A DNA stretch of 64,000 nt from Xenorhabdus koppenhoeferi (GCF_900116635.1 NZ_FPBJ01000017.1:1-64000); one strand, 5' to 3'; shown: positions 1-12,242, numbered from the stretch's first letter. Notes: generated from the sequence alone by a model not told the origin. Numbers and translations are program-made.

Positions 1-95
1 GCAGAACAAGAGGGGCAAGTCACATCAATCTTTGCCATTTGAATGTTCTCCAAATAGACAGACTATACATGATTCAATAGATTGATGTCACGACC
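1..95 (-). mobile_element. IS1-family element, left end with start of insA (partial)
   Basis: Read on the minus strand, a terminus beginning GGTCGTGACATCAATC at 95 resembles the IS1 inverted repeat (GGTGATGCTGCCAAC). About 57 bases further in, an ATG at 38 opens a frame beginning MAKIDVTCPSCS, the zinc-finger start of IS1 InsA proteins. The rest of the element lies outside the window. It appears to be inserted into the integrase relic to its right. The IS1 call is from motif memory; only the first 12 codons are visible. Confidence 0.65.
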
Positions 96-340
96 CTTTT
101 TTCGCTCTGCTTCTCTTATTCTTCTTTCTGATTCCCCATAGGCAGAAAGAATATATTTCCTTTGGTTGGCGGAAAAGTGCCAATAGCAAGCAGTTTTTCT
201 TTCCCTGCAATGCGGTATTTCAATCTCCAGTATTTGGAGCCATTCACCTTTACCAACAGATACAAACCGCCGCCATCCGATAGCTTAAAATCTTTATCTT
301 GGGGTTTTACTGTTTCAACTTGCCGAGCTGTTAGTTTCAT
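96..340 (-). pseudogene. phage/island integrase N-terminal fragment
   Basis: From the ATG at 340 the minus strand codes for MKLTARQVETVKP, then LSDGGGLYLLV and a YRIAGKEKLLAIGTFP segment. This is the arm-DNA-binding N-terminal domain (DUF4102 type) of P4-like tyrosine recombinases. After about 57 residues the homology ends, and the frame closes at 116 without any catalytic domain. The following sequence is cut by an IS1-like terminus. It sits about 180 bp beyond the 3' end of a tRNA-Ser gene, the classic position for such integrases, so it is a relic of an integrated island. Confidence 0.75.
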
Positions 341-523
341 GTTTCTAGCATCCTCGCCCCCCTCACAGTAATAGGGGTATTTTTTTAGGGGGTACAAAAA
401 TATACCCCCTGATTGGGGTACATTGCAATAGATGCTAGTAGACATCAGTAGAGCTTAATTTGGGAGTTTTCTTTGATTTTACTGGGAAAAGTAGACTTGA
501 GGAGATGCTAGTAGAAGTGTAGA

Positions 524-611
524 TGGCGGAGGAGGAGAGATTCGAACTCTCGGATGGTTTCCCATCGGCGGTTTTCAAGACCGCTGCCTTCAGCCGCTCG
601 GCCACCCCTCC
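524..611 (-). tRNA. serT: tRNA-Ser (anticodon UGA)
   Basis: The minus strand gives an 88-nt class II tRNA. Its 5' GGAGGGG pairs with CUCCUCC near the 3' end (one G-U pair), a discriminator G precedes an encoded CCA, the anticodon loop is CUUGAAA, and there is a long variable arm. The anticodon UGA reads UCA and related serine codons. In E. coli serT also lies near the tusE/yccX/hspQ cluster, which matches the neighbours here. The 3' end faces the integrase relic. Confidence 0.95.
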
Positions 612-793
612 GCGATGTCGAGCACTATAAACATCGCTGTTACCAATGTAAAGCATTTATCTGTTCAATTGCCGTCAGATTACTCACATTGCTGTCTGTT
701 GGTCTATTTATTCAGCATTTTTGGTAATCTTTCTTGGGAATAGTGGTGATTTTTGCTAAATTGCTGTCATTGCTATTAGATAGTTAAAAGGTT

Positions 794-1123
794 ATGTTGA
801 TATTTCAAGGTCGTGTGATCAAAACGGATGCTCAAGGTTATTTAAAAAACAGCAGTGACTGGCAAGAAGATATGGCGCCTTTACTTGCCGAACAGGAAGC
901 AATCAATCTGACTGAACAGCATTGGGAAGTTATACGTTTTGTGCGGGGATTTTATGAAGAATTTAATACGTCCCCTGCTATTCGTATGCTAGTTAAAGCG
1001 TTTTTACAAAAATATGGAGAGAAGAAAGGCAATAGCCGTTACCTCTATCGTTTATTTCCCAAAGGACCTGCAAAGCAAGCAACAAAGATTGCAGGTCTCC
1101 CGAAACCTGTTAAATGCATTTGA
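794..1123 (+). CDS. tusE: TusE, sulfurtransferase of the tRNA 2-thiolation relay
   Basis: This 109-aa protein is a full-length member of the DsrC/TusE family. TusE accepts persulfide sulfur from TusD in the TusBCD complex and passes it to MnmA for 2-thiouridine formation at tRNA wobble position 34. The family's invariant penultimate cysteine is present in the C-terminal PVKCI, as are the central [15 protein letters not shown] and [11 protein letters not shown] segments. It faces acyP across a 15-bp gap (convergent). An ATG start at 794 fits the E. coli protein length. Confidence 0.93.
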   Translation: MLIFQGRVIKTDAQGYLKNSSDWQEDMAPLLAEQEAINLTEQHWEVIRFVRGFYEEFNTSPAIRMLVKAFLQKYGEKKGNSRYLYRLFPKGPAKQATKIAGLPKPVKCI

Positions 1124-1138
1124 TTTATGCGTCCGTCG

Positions 1139-1417
1139 TTAGTGGCGGATGCTAAAATCATGCATCTCTTCTATTTCACAAAACTGTGATTGAAAATGCT
1201 CAATTTTGGAACCGGGTGGACCACTCTGCTCCAACCATTGAGTTAACTTTTTGATTTGACTATCATTACCACAAGCAACAATTTTAACACTGCCATCATT
1301 CATGTTGCGGACATATCCAACCAGCTTGTTTTTCTTTGCCCAATGGTATGTTTGATAACGAAATCCAACTCCTTGAACCCGACCGTAAACATAAATGTTA
1401 ATACTGTATTTAGTCAT
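1139..1417 (-). CDS. acyP: Acylphosphatase
   Basis: The 92-aa protein is a small ferredoxin-fold enzyme that hydrolyses carboxyl-phosphate bonds of acylphosphates. The signature VYGRVQGVGFRYQ holds the phosphate-binding loop and catalytic Arg; the later GYVRNMNDGSVKI holds the catalytic Asn. Length and motifs are normal for yccX/acyP. It is convergent with tusE. Unlike E. coli, no rlmI gene lies between this gene and hspQ. Confidence 0.93.
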   Translation of the reverse strand: MTKYSINIYVYGRVQGVGFRYQTYHWAKKNKLVGYVRNMNDGSVKIVACGNDSQIKKLTQWLEQSGPPGSKIEHFQSQFCEIEEMHDFSIRH

Positions 1418-1648
1418 TACTGGGTTCTCCCTAAATTAAAATAGTAAAAATTTTGAAACGTTAAACCCACTTTTGGTATTGTATTTTATATACGCAGCAG
1501 CTAACCTGAAAATATGAGGTAGCGATCACACCGCTATCTTGATTTCGAGGATCATGCAAAAATTCCGGCTACCGGGTATGCGCTTGAAATTTACCTTACT
1601 GTCCTTATATATAAGAATCATTGCAAGGTTTCTTGGGAGGTGACTATG

Positions 1649-1966
1649 ATGATCGCCAGCAAATTCGGTATTGGCCAGCAAGTACGGCACAGTCTGCTGG
1701 GTTATTTGGGTGTTGTTGTAGATATTGATGCTGAATATTCTTTAGAACAACCGCAGGAAAATGATATTGCATCTAATGCTACCTTACGTTCGGCTCCGTG
1801 GTATCACGTTGTGATGGAAGGTGATGATGGTCAGCCGGTACATACTTATCTGGCAGAAGCACAATTGACTTACGAAATATCAGATGATCATCCAGAGCAA
1901 CCTTCTTTGGATGAATTAGCCGAATCCATCAGAAGCCAATTGCAAACTCCACGACTACGAAATTAA
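1649..1966 (+). CDS. hspQ: HspQ, heat shock / specificity-enhancing factor for Lon
   Basis: The protein has 105 aa from the ATG at 1649 ([15 protein letters not shown]) and keeps the family features [18 protein letters not shown] and HTYLAEAQL. HspQ binds hemimethylated oriC DNA and, in related enterobacteria, modulates Lon proteolysis. A GTG at 1640 and an ATG at 1646 lie in frame upstream, but the GGGAGG ribosome site at 1635-1640 is correctly spaced for 1649, which also matches the E. coli N-terminus. Confidence 0.93.
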   Translation: MIASKFGIGQQVRHSLLGYLGVVVDIDAEYSLEQPQENDIASNATLRSAPWYHVVMEGDDGQPVHTYLAEAQLTYEISDDHPEQPSLDELAESIRSQLQTPRLRN

Positions 1967-2017
1967 ACGCTTTTAGTTTATTGTTGTCCTCAAATCATTC
2001 CAATAAGGTGGTGAATA

Positions 2018-2075
2018 TATACCCAATGGATTTCAAAATGTAGCCAACAAATTTACAGCTTAAAAGACAAAGGGA
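2018..2075 (+). repeat. ERIC element, internal-deletion relic
   Basis: The left arm TATACCCAATGGATTTCAA of the ERIC elements in this window is followed directly by a shortened right arm (GTAGCCAACAAATTTACAGC). Only about 58 bp remain of the usual 127 bp. Confidence 0.65.
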
Positions 2076-2157
2076 GTAAGTACAGGGCAATCGCATCTAA
2101 AATTCATTGACAAAGATTGAGCTTCATGTAGTTATACAGCTTTTAAAGTCAATCCTT

Positions 2158-2527
2158 ATGTCCTCTGTCAGCCCTTTGTTACAGCATTTTGCCTCACTTG
2201 AAGACTCTCGTGTTCAACGAAATCAGCTGCATAGTCTGGAAAACATCCTGACTATCGCCATCCGCGCTGTGATTTGTGGTGCTGAAGGTTGGGTTGAAAT
2301 CGAAGAATTTGGCGAATCTAAACAGGACTTCTTTACCCAATTTCTTGATCTCAACAATGGTATTCCCTCTCACGATACCTTTGGTCGTGTCTTTGCTGCA
2401 CTTGATACTCAGGCTTTTGCCGACGGCTTCACCGCCTGGGTATCTACGCTGGCCCAAGGAATAGAAAAAGATATCGTCGCCATTGAAGGCAAAACCCTGC
2501 GTCGTTCATCATCCCCACTTATAGCAG
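2158..2527 (+). pseudogene. ISAs1-family transposase, N-terminal fragment
   Basis: From the ATG at 2158 the frame MSSVSPLLQHFASLEDSRV continues through HSLENILTIAIRAVICGAEGW, GIPSHDTFGRVF and IVAIEGKTLRRS, the N-terminal part of ISAs1/H-repeat transposases. It is cut after about 120 residues, exactly where the left end of an IS630 element begins. The remaining two thirds, with most of the DDE core, are missing. Confidence 0.8.
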
Positions 2528-3098
2528 AATCATATTAATATAGCATAATATCTCAATTCAAATGACAGGAGATAAAGCGAGATGGGATACAATTTGGATT
2601 TTCGAAAGCGAGTACTGGCATACAAAGACAAGCATTCGTTGACGTTCGAACAAACAAGTGCCCACTTTGAAGTCGCTATCCGCACCCTGTTTCGGTGGAG
2701 CGACAACATAGAACCCTGTGTAACGCGTAATAAACCACCGACTAAAATCAGTGATGAAACGCTCCTTATCGATGTCCAAAATTATCCTGATGACTATCAA
2801 TGGGAAAGGGCAAAACGTCCGGGGGTTACACAGTCAGCTATCCATTACGCCTTGAAACGGCTGAATATCACTGTCAAAAAAAACGCTAAAACATCCCGAT
2901 GCTGACGGTGAGCGCCGTCAGGCATTTATCGAGCGTATCCGTCACTATGAACACGCGGGTAAACAGATTGTTTTACAGCCCAGACTTGAATCCTATCGAA
3001 CCCAAATGGGCTGAAGTAAAAGCGATAAGAAGACGTGAAAGATGTTCAATTGAGGAATTGTTTATAACGCACGTAAATTATGTCTAATTATATTGATT
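2528..3098 (+). mobile_element. IS630-family element with internal deletion
   Basis: The ends (AATCATATTAATATAGC at 2528 and TAATTATATTGATT ending at 3098) match those of the fuller copy at 61960-62856. The first frame (2582-2905) starts MGYNLDFRKRVLAYKDKH, the helix-turn-helix half of the transposase. The second half is reduced to its extreme C-terminus (SPDLNPIEPKWAEVKAIRRRE), because about 325 bp between CAGATTGTTT and TACAGCCCAG have been lost. It cannot encode an active transposase. It interrupts the ISAs1 fragment to its left. Confidence 0.88.
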
Positions 3099-3231
3099 CA
3101 CCTATAGGTGCTTATTCTAGCTGGAGTAATGCCAGATACTGGGCCTTCGATCCTATCAATAGCTTGTACTATGCAGGGCTGTATCCGTACACTAAGAGTG
3201 GTGTCAAATACCTCTGTGTCAATGGACTCGT

Positions 3232-3940
3232 GGACGCAATTGCTTCTTCAAGGTCAGACGGTTTGCAGAGTAAAAACTCGGTTTTCAGGATACCCTTAAC
3301 ATGCTCTGCCAACGCATTCTGATAGCAATCGTGGCCATCCGTCATTGAACAAATCACTTCATGGTACTTATGTAGCGCCTGATAGCGTTTTGAACAATAC
3401 TGTAATCCCCTGTCTGAGTGATGGTTCAGCGATTGCTCGACTAATTTTCGGTTTTTTAAGGCCTGCTTGTACGCCTTGATAACCGCGTCTGTTCTTAAAT
3501 TATTATGAACATGATGCCCCACGATTTTACGCGACCAGGCATCCGTAATCAGGCTTAAATACGCTTCCTCTGTTTTCACGGGGAGATACGTAATATCAGC
3601 CACCCAGACTTGTTCTGGCCCTGTTGGAATTATCTTATTAGGACCAACTTTAAGTAAATTAGGGTGACAGTGAAAACGATGATGGCTCTGCGTCGTTTTG
3701 TGGTAAGCCCGTCTGGGTCTGACCAACAAATGATGTGGCCTGAGTAAATCGAACAGACTGTCTCTGCCTATTTTTAATGGGTTTGATTGGTTGAGCAGGT
3801 ACTGAAGCTTTCTCGTGCCAATACGGGGCTGCTTCAGGCGGATTGATTGCACTTGCCTCAGCACATCCTGGGCCTGTTGTTCTTTGATGACTGCCCGCTG
3901 ACATTGCTGATAATAAGCTTGTCGTGTGATACCAAAGCGG
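3232..3940 (-). pseudogene. IS3-family transposase (orfB) fragment
   Basis: The minus-strand frame runs from ITRQAYYQQC near 3930 through QPRIGTRKLQYLL, the DDE-region pieces VWVADITYLP and NHHSDRGLQYCSKRY, and NALAEHVKGILKTEFLL. This is the integrase core of IS3-type OrfB. The start is missing at the junction with an IS5 scrap. The C-terminus is cut near 3232, after which the reading becomes unrelated sequence. The 130 bp between it and the IS630 end (3099-3231) match nothing I recognise. Confidence 0.82.
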
Positions 3941-4081
3941 TGGGTCGTCGAACGTTCATTTGGTTAGCTGGAAAAATGTCGACGGCTGTGGAAGAACTGC
4001 GAGAGGGATTTGAATACCAGCCTTCAGTTCGTCAATCTGGCATTCCTTGTCGTGCTGTTGCACAGAAAAAATACTGAATAG
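3938..4081 (+). pseudogene. IS5-family transposase, C-terminal scrap with in-frame stop
   Basis: The plus frame ending at TAG 4079-4081 reads RWVVERSFG, stop, LEKCRRLWKNCERDLNTSLQF, then VNLAFLVVLLHRKNTE. This is the end of IS5/IS1031-type transposases (RWVVERTFGWL...CRRL). A TGG to TAG change interrupts the motif. The upstream part is absent and replaced by the IS3 fragment. Confidence 0.75.
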
Positions 4082-4102
4082 GCACTAGTACTACAGCCGT
4101 AA

Positions 4103-4390
4103 CTACTCTGTAATCATAAGGTTATCCCGGCGACGATAATGACACGGTTGTGCATGGTATTGATGTCGTCGTCGCCAAGATGACCAATGTAAAACCTGCT
4201 CGACGATCTCCCCGGCCTTTTCCAACAATTTTGACAACAGCTTACGCAGTTCCGCCACGCTGAGGGCTACCAGCCCCGTCGGCGTTTTTTTCTCCTGTAT
4301 TCGCAAAACCGCCAGCACCACATGAGCCAATAGGGATAAGGTAATGTGCCGATACCAGCTATGCCATTGCCGCACTTCATAATGATCCAG
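4103..4390 (-). pseudogene. IS701-like transposase, C-terminal fragment
   Basis: The minus strand codes for [22 protein letters not shown], then [17 protein letters not shown] and a tail [21 protein letters not shown], which resembles the C-terminal segment of IS701/IS4-like transposases. It begins abruptly at the ihfA terminator hairpin (4391), so the apparent ATG at 4399 comes from host sequence. A plausible element end (TACTACAGCCG) lies near 4090. No catalytic core is present. Confidence 0.65.
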
Positions 4391-4414
4391 AGACCGCATT
4401 GTGCGGTCTTTTTT
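4391..4414 (+). terminator. Terminator hairpin downstream of ihfA, U-tract only on plus strand
   Basis: AGACCGCA (4391-4398) pairs with TGCGGTCT (4402-4409), followed by a run of seven T on the plus strand. For minus-strand ihfA transcripts the hairpin is preceded by A's but followed by CTGGATC from the IS701 scrap. The U-tract expected of a bidirectional terminator is therefore missing on the ihfA side. Confidence 0.7.
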
Positions 4415-4420
4415 ATGTAT

Positions 4421-4717
4421 TTATTCTTTGGGTAAGGCTTTCTCCACCCGATTTTTCAACTTTTGGCCAGGGCGAAAAGTGACAACACGGCGAGCTGTAA
4501 TCGGAATATCTTCGCCTGTTTTTGGATTGCGGCCTGGACGTTGATTTTTGTCTCGCAAATCAAAGTTGCCAAATCCGGATAACTTAACCTGCTCCCCATT
4601 CTCCAAAGAGCGACGCACTTCTTCAAAGAACATCTCCACTAGATCTTTAGCGTCACGTTTGCTAATACCCAGTTTCTCAAACAGATTTTCTGACATTTCA
4701 GCTTTAGTAAGCGCCAT
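4421..4717 (-). CDS. ihfA: Integration host factor subunit alpha
   Basis: The 98-aa DNA-bending protein has the full IHF-alpha sequence: [17 protein letters not shown], the beta-arm region [23 protein letters not shown] with the intercalating proline, and a C-terminal KNRVEKA helix. It forms a heterodimer with IHF-beta that bends DNA at specific sites in recombination, transcription and replication. It starts 4 bp after the pheT stop, as in the enterobacterial pheST-ihfA operon. The following btuC seen in E. coli is absent and replaced by IS remnants. Confidence 0.97.
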   Translation of the reverse strand: MALTKAEMSENLFEKLGISKRDAKDLVEMFFEEVRRSLENGEQVKLSGFGNFDLRDKNQRPGRNPKTGEDIPITARRVVTFRPGQKLKNRVEKALPKE

Positions 4718-4721
4718 AAGT

Positions 4722-7115
4722 TCAGTCCCTCAAGGATGCTTGGAATCGCTGTTCTAATGCAGCAACGCATTTGTTAACAGTCGCAACAATTTCTTCTTCT
4801 TCCAGTGTACGCATGGTATCCTGCAAGATTAAGCTAATAGCAAGGCTTTTATAACCTTCCGCGACCCCTTTACCACAATACACGTCAAATAAGTTTATGC
4901 CAACTATATGATTTACGCCAACTTTTTCACATTCAACCAGAATATCTTCTGCGGCTACATTTTCAGGCACTACTACAGCAATATCACGGCGGTTAGACGG
5001 GAAGCGAGAAACTTCCTTCATCTCAGGAATTACGCGGTCTACCAGACTAGACCATAATAACTCGAATACCACGGTATGACCGTTTAAGTCAAGTTTACGC
5101 TCCAGTTCTGGATGAACAACGCCAATATAACCAATGTAACTATTTTCCAGATAGATCCCAGCACATTGTCCAGGATGTAAAGCAGGATGTGGATGTTCTT
5201 CTGCCTTAAAGGAAATCTTAGATAGTTTACCTGTCAATTCTAAAACAGATTCTAAATCACCCTTCAAATCAAAGAAATCAACTGCTTGTTTTTCAATCGA
5301 CCAATGCTCAACGAAACGGTTTCCTGCGATAACGCCTGCCAGCATTAATTCCTGACGAATACCGTGTTCTGCTTGTTCATCCGGTACAAAACGCAGCCCT
5401 GTTTCAAATAAACGGACGCGATTTTGCTGACGGTTTTGATTATATGCAACCGTAGTCAATAATCCTGTCAACAAAGATAAACGCATTGCAGACATATCCG
5501 CCGAAATTGGATTTGGCAGGATCAATGCTTCTTGTTGCGGGTGCAGATGTTGCTGAATCTTAGGATCAACAAAGCTATAGGTAATCGCTTCTTGATAGCC
5601 TTTGTCCACCAACATTGTTTTGACTCGTTTTAACGGCAAATGAGCTTCGCGATGTGCAGTCATCACGAGATCAGCACGCACCGGAACATCAGGAATGTTG
5701 TTATAACCGTAAACACGGGCGACCTCTTCAACCAGATCTTCTTCAATCTGTATATCAAAACGCCAGCTAGGTGCAACAACCTGCCAGCTATCAGTGTGTA
5801 CAGTTACCTGACAACCTAAACGAGTCAATATGTCAGTTACTTGTTCATCAGCAATATGATGGCCGATCAGTCGATCCAATTTCTGACGATTCAGAGTAAT
5901 CGTTGCTGGTTTCGGCAAATAAGAGTCACTAGTAGCATCAACGACTTCCCCCGCTTCACCACCACAAATATCAATCAACAGCTGAGTGGCATACTCCATC
6001 GCTTTATGTTGGAGCTGTGGATCAACACCACGTTCAAAGCGATGAGAGGCATCAGTGTGCAAACCATAGCGACGAGCGCGACCTGTAATTGCCAGTGGTG
6101 CAAAAAATGCACACTCCAGCATAATATGCTGAGTTTCAGCGTTAACTCCAGAATATTCTCCGCCAAAAATCCCTGCCATAGCAACTAATTGCTTTTCATC
6201 AGAAATGATAAGTGTTTCAGCAGAAAGTTCGGTTTCACTGCCATCCAACAGTGTAAGTTTTTCACCTTGCTCAGCAAAACGAATAATAATTGAACCATCT
6301 AAACGTTCTAAATCGAACGCATGCAATGGTTGCCCTAATTCAAGCAAGACATAGTTAGTAATATCGACAACGGGATCAATAGAACGAATACCACCACGAC
6401 GCAGCTTTTCACGCATCCATAACGGTGTTACCGCTTTAACGTTCACATTCCGGATAACGCGCCCTAAATAGCGAGGGCATGCTTCAGGTGCATCGACACG
6501 AATAGGAAATGTAGCATCAATGGTTGATTTAACCGTCTCAATCTTCGGTTCTACCATAGATAATTTATTGATGACCGCTACATCACGGGCAACTCCCATG
6601 ATGCTCAAGCAATCAGCACGGTTTGGAGTAATGCTGATTTCAATCGCATTATCATCCAACTTCATGTAATCGCGCAGATCCGTACCAATCGGAGCATCCA
6701 CTGGCAGTTCGATAATGCCATCATTGTCATTAGCAATACCCAGTTCAGAAAACGAACACAGCATTCCTTCTGATGGCTCTCCACGCAATTTAGCGGCTTT
6801 TATTTTAAAATCACCCGGTAGTACAGCTCCAACAGTAGCGACAGCAACACGAAGCCCTTGGCGGCAATTTGGCGCACCACAAACAATATCTAACAGGCGT
6901 TCACCACCGACATTGACTTTTGTGACACGCAATTTATCTGCATTTGGATGTTGACCACATTCAACAACTTCACCAACAACAACACCGTGAAATTGACCGG
7001 CCACTTTTTCAACACCATCAACTTCCAAACCAGCCATGGTGATTTGATCCGACAATGCTTCACTACTAATGGCCGGGTTTGCCCATTCGCGTAACCAGAG
7101 TTCACTGAATTTCAT
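4722..7115 (-). CDS. pheT: Phenylalanyl-tRNA synthetase beta subunit
   Basis: The 797-aa protein is close to the E. coli length of 795. It shows the N-terminal tRNA-binding (EMAP/OB) domain around [21 protein letters not shown], the B3/B4 editing region, the B5 domain, and a C-terminal anticodon-binding ferredoxin-like domain ([14 protein letters not shown]). It forms the alpha2-beta2 enzyme with PheS; the beta subunit hydrolyses mis-charged Tyr-tRNA. It lies 14 bp downstream of pheS and 4 bp upstream of ihfA in one transcription unit. Confidence 0.97.
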   Translation of the reverse strand: MKFSELWLREWANPAISSEALSDQITMAGLEVDGVEKVAGQFHGVVVGEVVECGQHPNADKLRVTKVNVGGERLLDIVCGAPNCRQGLRVAVATVGAVLPGDFKIKAAKLRGEPSEGMLCSFSELGIANDNDGIIELPVDAPIGTDLRDYMKLDDNAIEISITPNRADCLSIMGVARDVAVINKLSMVEPKIETVKSTIDATFPIRVDAPEACPRYLGRVIRNVNVKAVTPLWMREKLRRGGIRSIDPVVDITNYVLLELGQPLHAFDLERLDGSIIIRFAEQGEKLTLLDGSETELSAETLIISDEKQLVAMAGIFGGEYSGVNAETQHIMLECAFFAPLAITGRARRYGLHTDASHRFERGVDPQLQHKAMEYATQLLIDICGGEAGEVVDATSDSYLPKPATITLNRQKLDRLIGHHIADEQVTDILTRLGCQVTVHTDSWQVVAPSWRFDIQIEEDLVEEVARVYGYNNIPDVPVRADLVMTAHREAHLPLKRVKTMLVDKGYQEAITYSFVDPKIQQHLHPQQEALILPNPISADMSAMRLSLLTGLLTTVAYNQNRQQNRVRLFETGLRFVPDEQAEHGIRQELMLAGVIAGNRFVEHWSIEKQAVDFFDLKGDLESVLELTGKLSKISFKAEEHPHPALHPGQCAGIYLENSYIGYIGVVHPELERKLDLNGHTVVFELLWSSLVDRVIPEMKEVSRFPSNRRDIAVVVPENVAAEDILVECEKVGVNHIVGINLFDVYCGKGVAEGYKSLAISLILQDTMRTLEEEEIVATVNKCVAALEQRFQASLRD

Positions 7116-7129
7116 GAGATGTACCCGCC

Positions 7130-8176
<1,047 letters not shown>

Positions 8177-8202
8177 CTATTTCCTAATGAGGCCATAAAA
8201 AT

Positions 8203-8226
8203 AAAAAAGCCTCCACACTGGAGGCT
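8203..8226 (-). terminator. pheST attenuator terminator
   Basis: On the minus strand AGCCTCC (8226-8220 and its partner 8214-8208, reading GGAGGCT) forms a 7-bp stem with a 5-nt loop, followed by TTTTTTATTTTT. It lies between the pheM leader peptide and pheS, the position of the attenuator in E. coli. Confidence 0.88.
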
Positions 8227-8273
8227 CAAGCGCTGTTTTTCGTGTCTTTTCTTACGCGCAAAGCCCCCTGATT

Positions 8274-8321
8274 TCAGGCGCTAAAGTAAAAAAAGAAACG
8301 AAAAAAGGCTAATCTCATCAT
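8274..8321 (-). CDS. pheM: PheM leader peptide of the pheST operon
   Basis: The 15-codon minus-strand frame reads MMRLAFFRFFFYFSA and stops with TGA, with an AGGAGAG ribosome site just upstream. Six of the 15 residues are Phe, five of them in the FFRFFF run plus one near the end. This matches the E. coli PheM layout (FRFFFYFS). Ribosome stalling at these codons when charged tRNA-Phe is scarce prevents the downstream attenuator from forming. Confidence 0.94.
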   Translation of the reverse strand: MMRLAFFRFFFYFSA

Positions 8322-8397
8322 TTTATTCTCTCCTGCATCCTTTCTGATCTGACCAGTGTTAATTTGACGAATAGTAAGCCATATTTTGGGAAAAAGT

Positions 8398-8423
8398 AAA
8401 AGAGGGAGCAAGCTCCCTCTTTT
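8398..8423 (-). terminator. Terminator after rplT
   Basis: AAAAGAGGGAGC and GCTCCCTCTTTT form a perfect 12-bp stem with a 2-nt loop. The run of T on either strand makes it usable in both directions. It separates rplT from the pheM leader region. Confidence 0.85.
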
Positions 8424-8431
8424 AACCTGAC

Positions 8432-8797
<366 letters not shown>

Positions 8798-8834
8798 CTA
8801 TCGTCTCTTCTGAGTTCTAATCTAAAAAAATCGC

Positions 8835-9053
<219 letters not shown>

Positions 9054-9129
9054 TTAATTACAACGAATTAGTAAGGCGAATAGGCTCCACCCAGATTTCT
9101 GGGCTGGAACCTACTACTTGTTTGCCTGA

Positions 9130-9672
<543 letters not shown>

Positions 9673-11601
9673 TTATTCCTCCAATTGATGAAGATTGCGA
9701 CTGCGTATTTCTGTCAGCAATTTTTCTGTAAACTCACTGATGTCAATGCTGCCCAAATCCTTGCCACGGCGAGTACGGACAGATACTTTTCCTGACTCGA
9801 CTTCTTTATCACCACAAACAAGCATGTAAGGCACACGACGCAGAGTGTGTTCGCGAATTTTAAAACCAATCTTCTCATTTCTCAAGTCTGCTTTTGCACG
9901 AATGCCCGCATCTTGAAGTTTTTTTACCAATTCCTGTACATAATTTGCCTGACCATCAGTAATATTCATGACGAAAACTTGCTGAGGAGCCAACCATGTT
10001 GGGAAAAATCCAGCATACTCTTCTGTCAGGATACCAATGAAGCGTTCCAGAGAACCCAGAACCGCACGGTGAATCATTACAGGAACCTTACGTTCGTTAT
10101 TTTCACCCACATATGACGCATTCAGACGCGCTGGCAGTGAAAAATCAAGCTGCACAGTACCACATTGCCACGCACGATCCAAACAATCATGTAGAGTAAA
10201 TTCAATTTTAGGGCCATAAAATGCCCCCTCACCCGGTTGGTATTCAAATTCAATACCATTTTGGGTCAATGCCTTAGCAAGATCAGCTTCTGCTTCATCC
10301 CACTGTTTTTCCGTACCAATACGTTTCTCAGGACGAGTTGATAATTTAACAATAATCTTCTCAAAACCAAATGTACTGTATACGTCATAAATCATTTTGA
10401 TACAGCTGCTGACTTCTTGCAGAATCTGATCTTCGGTACAGAAAATATGTGCATCATCTTGAGTAAAGCCACGAACACGCATCAAGCCATGTAAAGCGCC
10501 TGATGGCTCGTTACGGTGACAGCTACCGAATTCAGCCATACGCAAAGGTAAATCACGATAGGATTTCAAACCCTGATTAAAAATTTGGACATGACCCGGA
10601 CAGTTCATCGGTTTTACGCAATATTCACGGTTTTCCGAAGAAGTTGTGAACATATTCTCTTTATAGTTTTCCCAATGCCCTGTTTTTTCCCACATAATGC
10701 GATCCATCATAAATGGGCCTTTCACTTCCTGATATTGGTACTCTTTCAGTTTCGTGCGAACAAAAGTTTCCAGTTCACGGAAAATTGTCCAGCCATCATT
10801 ATGCCAGAAAGCCATACCTGGCGCTTCTTCCTGCATATGATACAGGTCAAGCTGCTTACCAATTTTACGGTGATCGCGTTTAGCCGCTTCTTCCAAACGC
10901 TGTAAGTAAGCGCCAATCTGTTTTTTATCCGCCCATGCAGTACCATAAATACGCTGCAACATTTTGTTGTCACTATTGCCGCGCCAGTATGCTCCTGCCA
11001 CTTTCTGTAATTTAAAATGATGGCAGAAACGCATATTAGGTACGTGGGGACCACGGCACATATCAACGTATTCTTCATGATGATATAGTCCCGGATGATC
11101 ATCATGGCTGATATTTTCATCCAGAATTTGCATCTTATATTCTTCACCACGAGCCGCAAATGCATCGCGCGCTTCTTGCCAAGTGACTTTTTTCTTGATG
11201 ACATCATAATCTTTTTGGGCAAGTTCCAGCATGCGTTTTTCAAGCAGCTCAATATCTTCCTGCGTTAAAGAGCGGTCCAAATCGACATCGTAATAAAACC
11301 CATTGTCAATCACAGGACCAATAGCCATTTTCGTATCAGGCCACAATTGCTTAATTGCATGCCCCAATAAGTGAGCACATGAGTGACGGATGATTTCCAG
11401 GCCTTCTTCATTTTTGCTGGTGATAATAGCAAGATTGGCATCTGTTTCGATTAATTCACAGGCATCAACCAATTCACCATTAACACGGCCAGCAATACAC
11501 GCTTTTGCCAAGCCAGCACCGATATCACGAGCTACATCCATTACGGAAACAGCATGCTCAAATTGACGTTGACTACCGTCAGGAAGAGTAATTACAGGCA
11601 T
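9673..11601 (-). CDS. thrS: Threonyl-tRNA synthetase
   Basis: The 642-aa protein has an N-terminal TGS domain (about 1-61), an editing domain with [10 protein letters not shown] (zinc-type HxxxH), class II motifs around [10 protein letters not shown] and [21 protein letters not shown], and a C-terminal anticodon domain. It charges tRNA-Thr and clears Ser-tRNA. In E. coli it represses its own mRNA via a tRNA-like operator; I did not resolve such a structure in the 190 bp upstream. It heads the thrS-infC-rpmI-rplT cluster. Confidence 0.97.
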   Translation of the reverse strand: MPVITLPDGSQRQFEHAVSVMDVARDIGAGLAKACIAGRVNGELVDACELIETDANLAIITSKNEEGLEIIRHSCAHLLGHAIKQLWPDTKMAIGPVIDNGFYYDVDLDRSLTQEDIELLEKRMLELAQKDYDVIKKKVTWQEARDAFAARGEEYKMQILDENISHDDHPGLYHHEEYVDMCRGPHVPNMRFCHHFKLQKVAGAYWRGNSDNKMLQRIYGTAWADKKQIGAYLQRLEEAAKRDHRKIGKQLDLYHMQEEAPGMAFWHNDGWTIFRELETFVRTKLKEYQYQEVKGPFMMDRIMWEKTGHWENYKENMFTTSSENREYCVKPMNCPGHVQIFNQGLKSYRDLPLRMAEFGSCHRNEPSGALHGLMRVRGFTQDDAHIFCTEDQILQEVSSCIKMIYDVYSTFGFEKIIVKLSTRPEKRIGTEKQWDEAEADLAKALTQNGIEFEYQPGEGAFYGPKIEFTLHDCLDRAWQCGTVQLDFSLPARLNASYVGENNERKVPVMIHRAVLGSLERFIGILTEEYAGFFPTWLAPQQVFVMNITDGQANYVQELVKKLQDAGIRAKADLRNEKIGFKIREHTLRRVPYMLVCGDKEVESGKVSVRTRRGKDLGSIDISEFTEKLLTEIRSRNLHQLEE

Positions 11602-11792
11602 TTAAAATCCTTATCTACAGTGGTGACCCACACGAAAGATCACTTGCATTAAATAAAATTTATTTTTTAAACAATACGTTAGAAACAAGTTCTTGCTTCA
11701 CTCCGCAAGATGTGTACACAGTTAAGATACAATTTTTAAAAGTACCCGGTACATTTGCTCCAACTCGTTCGGCATACTATCACACCGAGTAA

Positions 11793-12242
11793 ATGTTAAA
11801 ACAGTTCATCTTGACATTAAATCAGGCTGATCAATTGGTTGGTAATGATGAGACGGTTATTCGTGAGTATCCGACGATTGACGCGAAAAATGTTATCCTT
11901 TTTTTCGGCGCAATCCGGGAAACCTATCCGCTTTCTCAAAAGGTTCATATTATTCTGGATAGGGCCGGTTATCATCGCGCCGAAATAGGGCAGTTTTTTG
12001 CCGAGGTACTGAATATTCAGTGACATTACCTGCCGCCCTATAGCCCTAACCTCAACCCGATTGAACAATGATGGAAGTACGCGAATGAGCAGGTACACAA
12101 CAATGTCTATTTTCCGGATGCAAAAACGTTCCGCGAAACACTTCATCATTTTTTACATCTCGCATTGCCAAAAAAAGCACAAGAACTGGCTACCCGGCTG
12201 ACTAATAATTTTCAGACCTTAAAACCTGCATCTTCAAGTTAA
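11793..12242 (+). pseudogene. IS630-like transposase, C-terminal remnant with stops
   Basis: The frame reads YPTIDAKNVILFFGAIRE, HIILDRAGYHRAE, then a TGA stop, HYLPPYSPNLNPIEQ, a TGA stop where Arg/Lys-Leu would stand, WKYANEQVHNN, and a tail ending LKPASSS. This is the DDE end of a different IS630 subgroup from the copies at 2.5 and 62 kb. The N-terminal half is missing. It fills the gap between thrS and the yfe promoter. Confidence 0.8.

Noticed and set aside
435-656. Open frame of 73 codons on the minus strand
   Set aside because: It runs straight through the tRNA-Ser gene; the tRNA explains the sequence.
3080-3322. Plus-strand frame starting MSNYIDSPIGAYSSWSN between IS630 and the IS3 fragment
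   Set aside because: It begins in the IS630 terminus and ends antisense to the IS3 transposase. The middle 130 bp match nothing known to me, so I do not call a gene.
11602-11792. tRNA-like thrS operator
   Set aside because: Expected from E. coli, but I could not identify the anticodon-like arms in this sequence by eye; not claimed.
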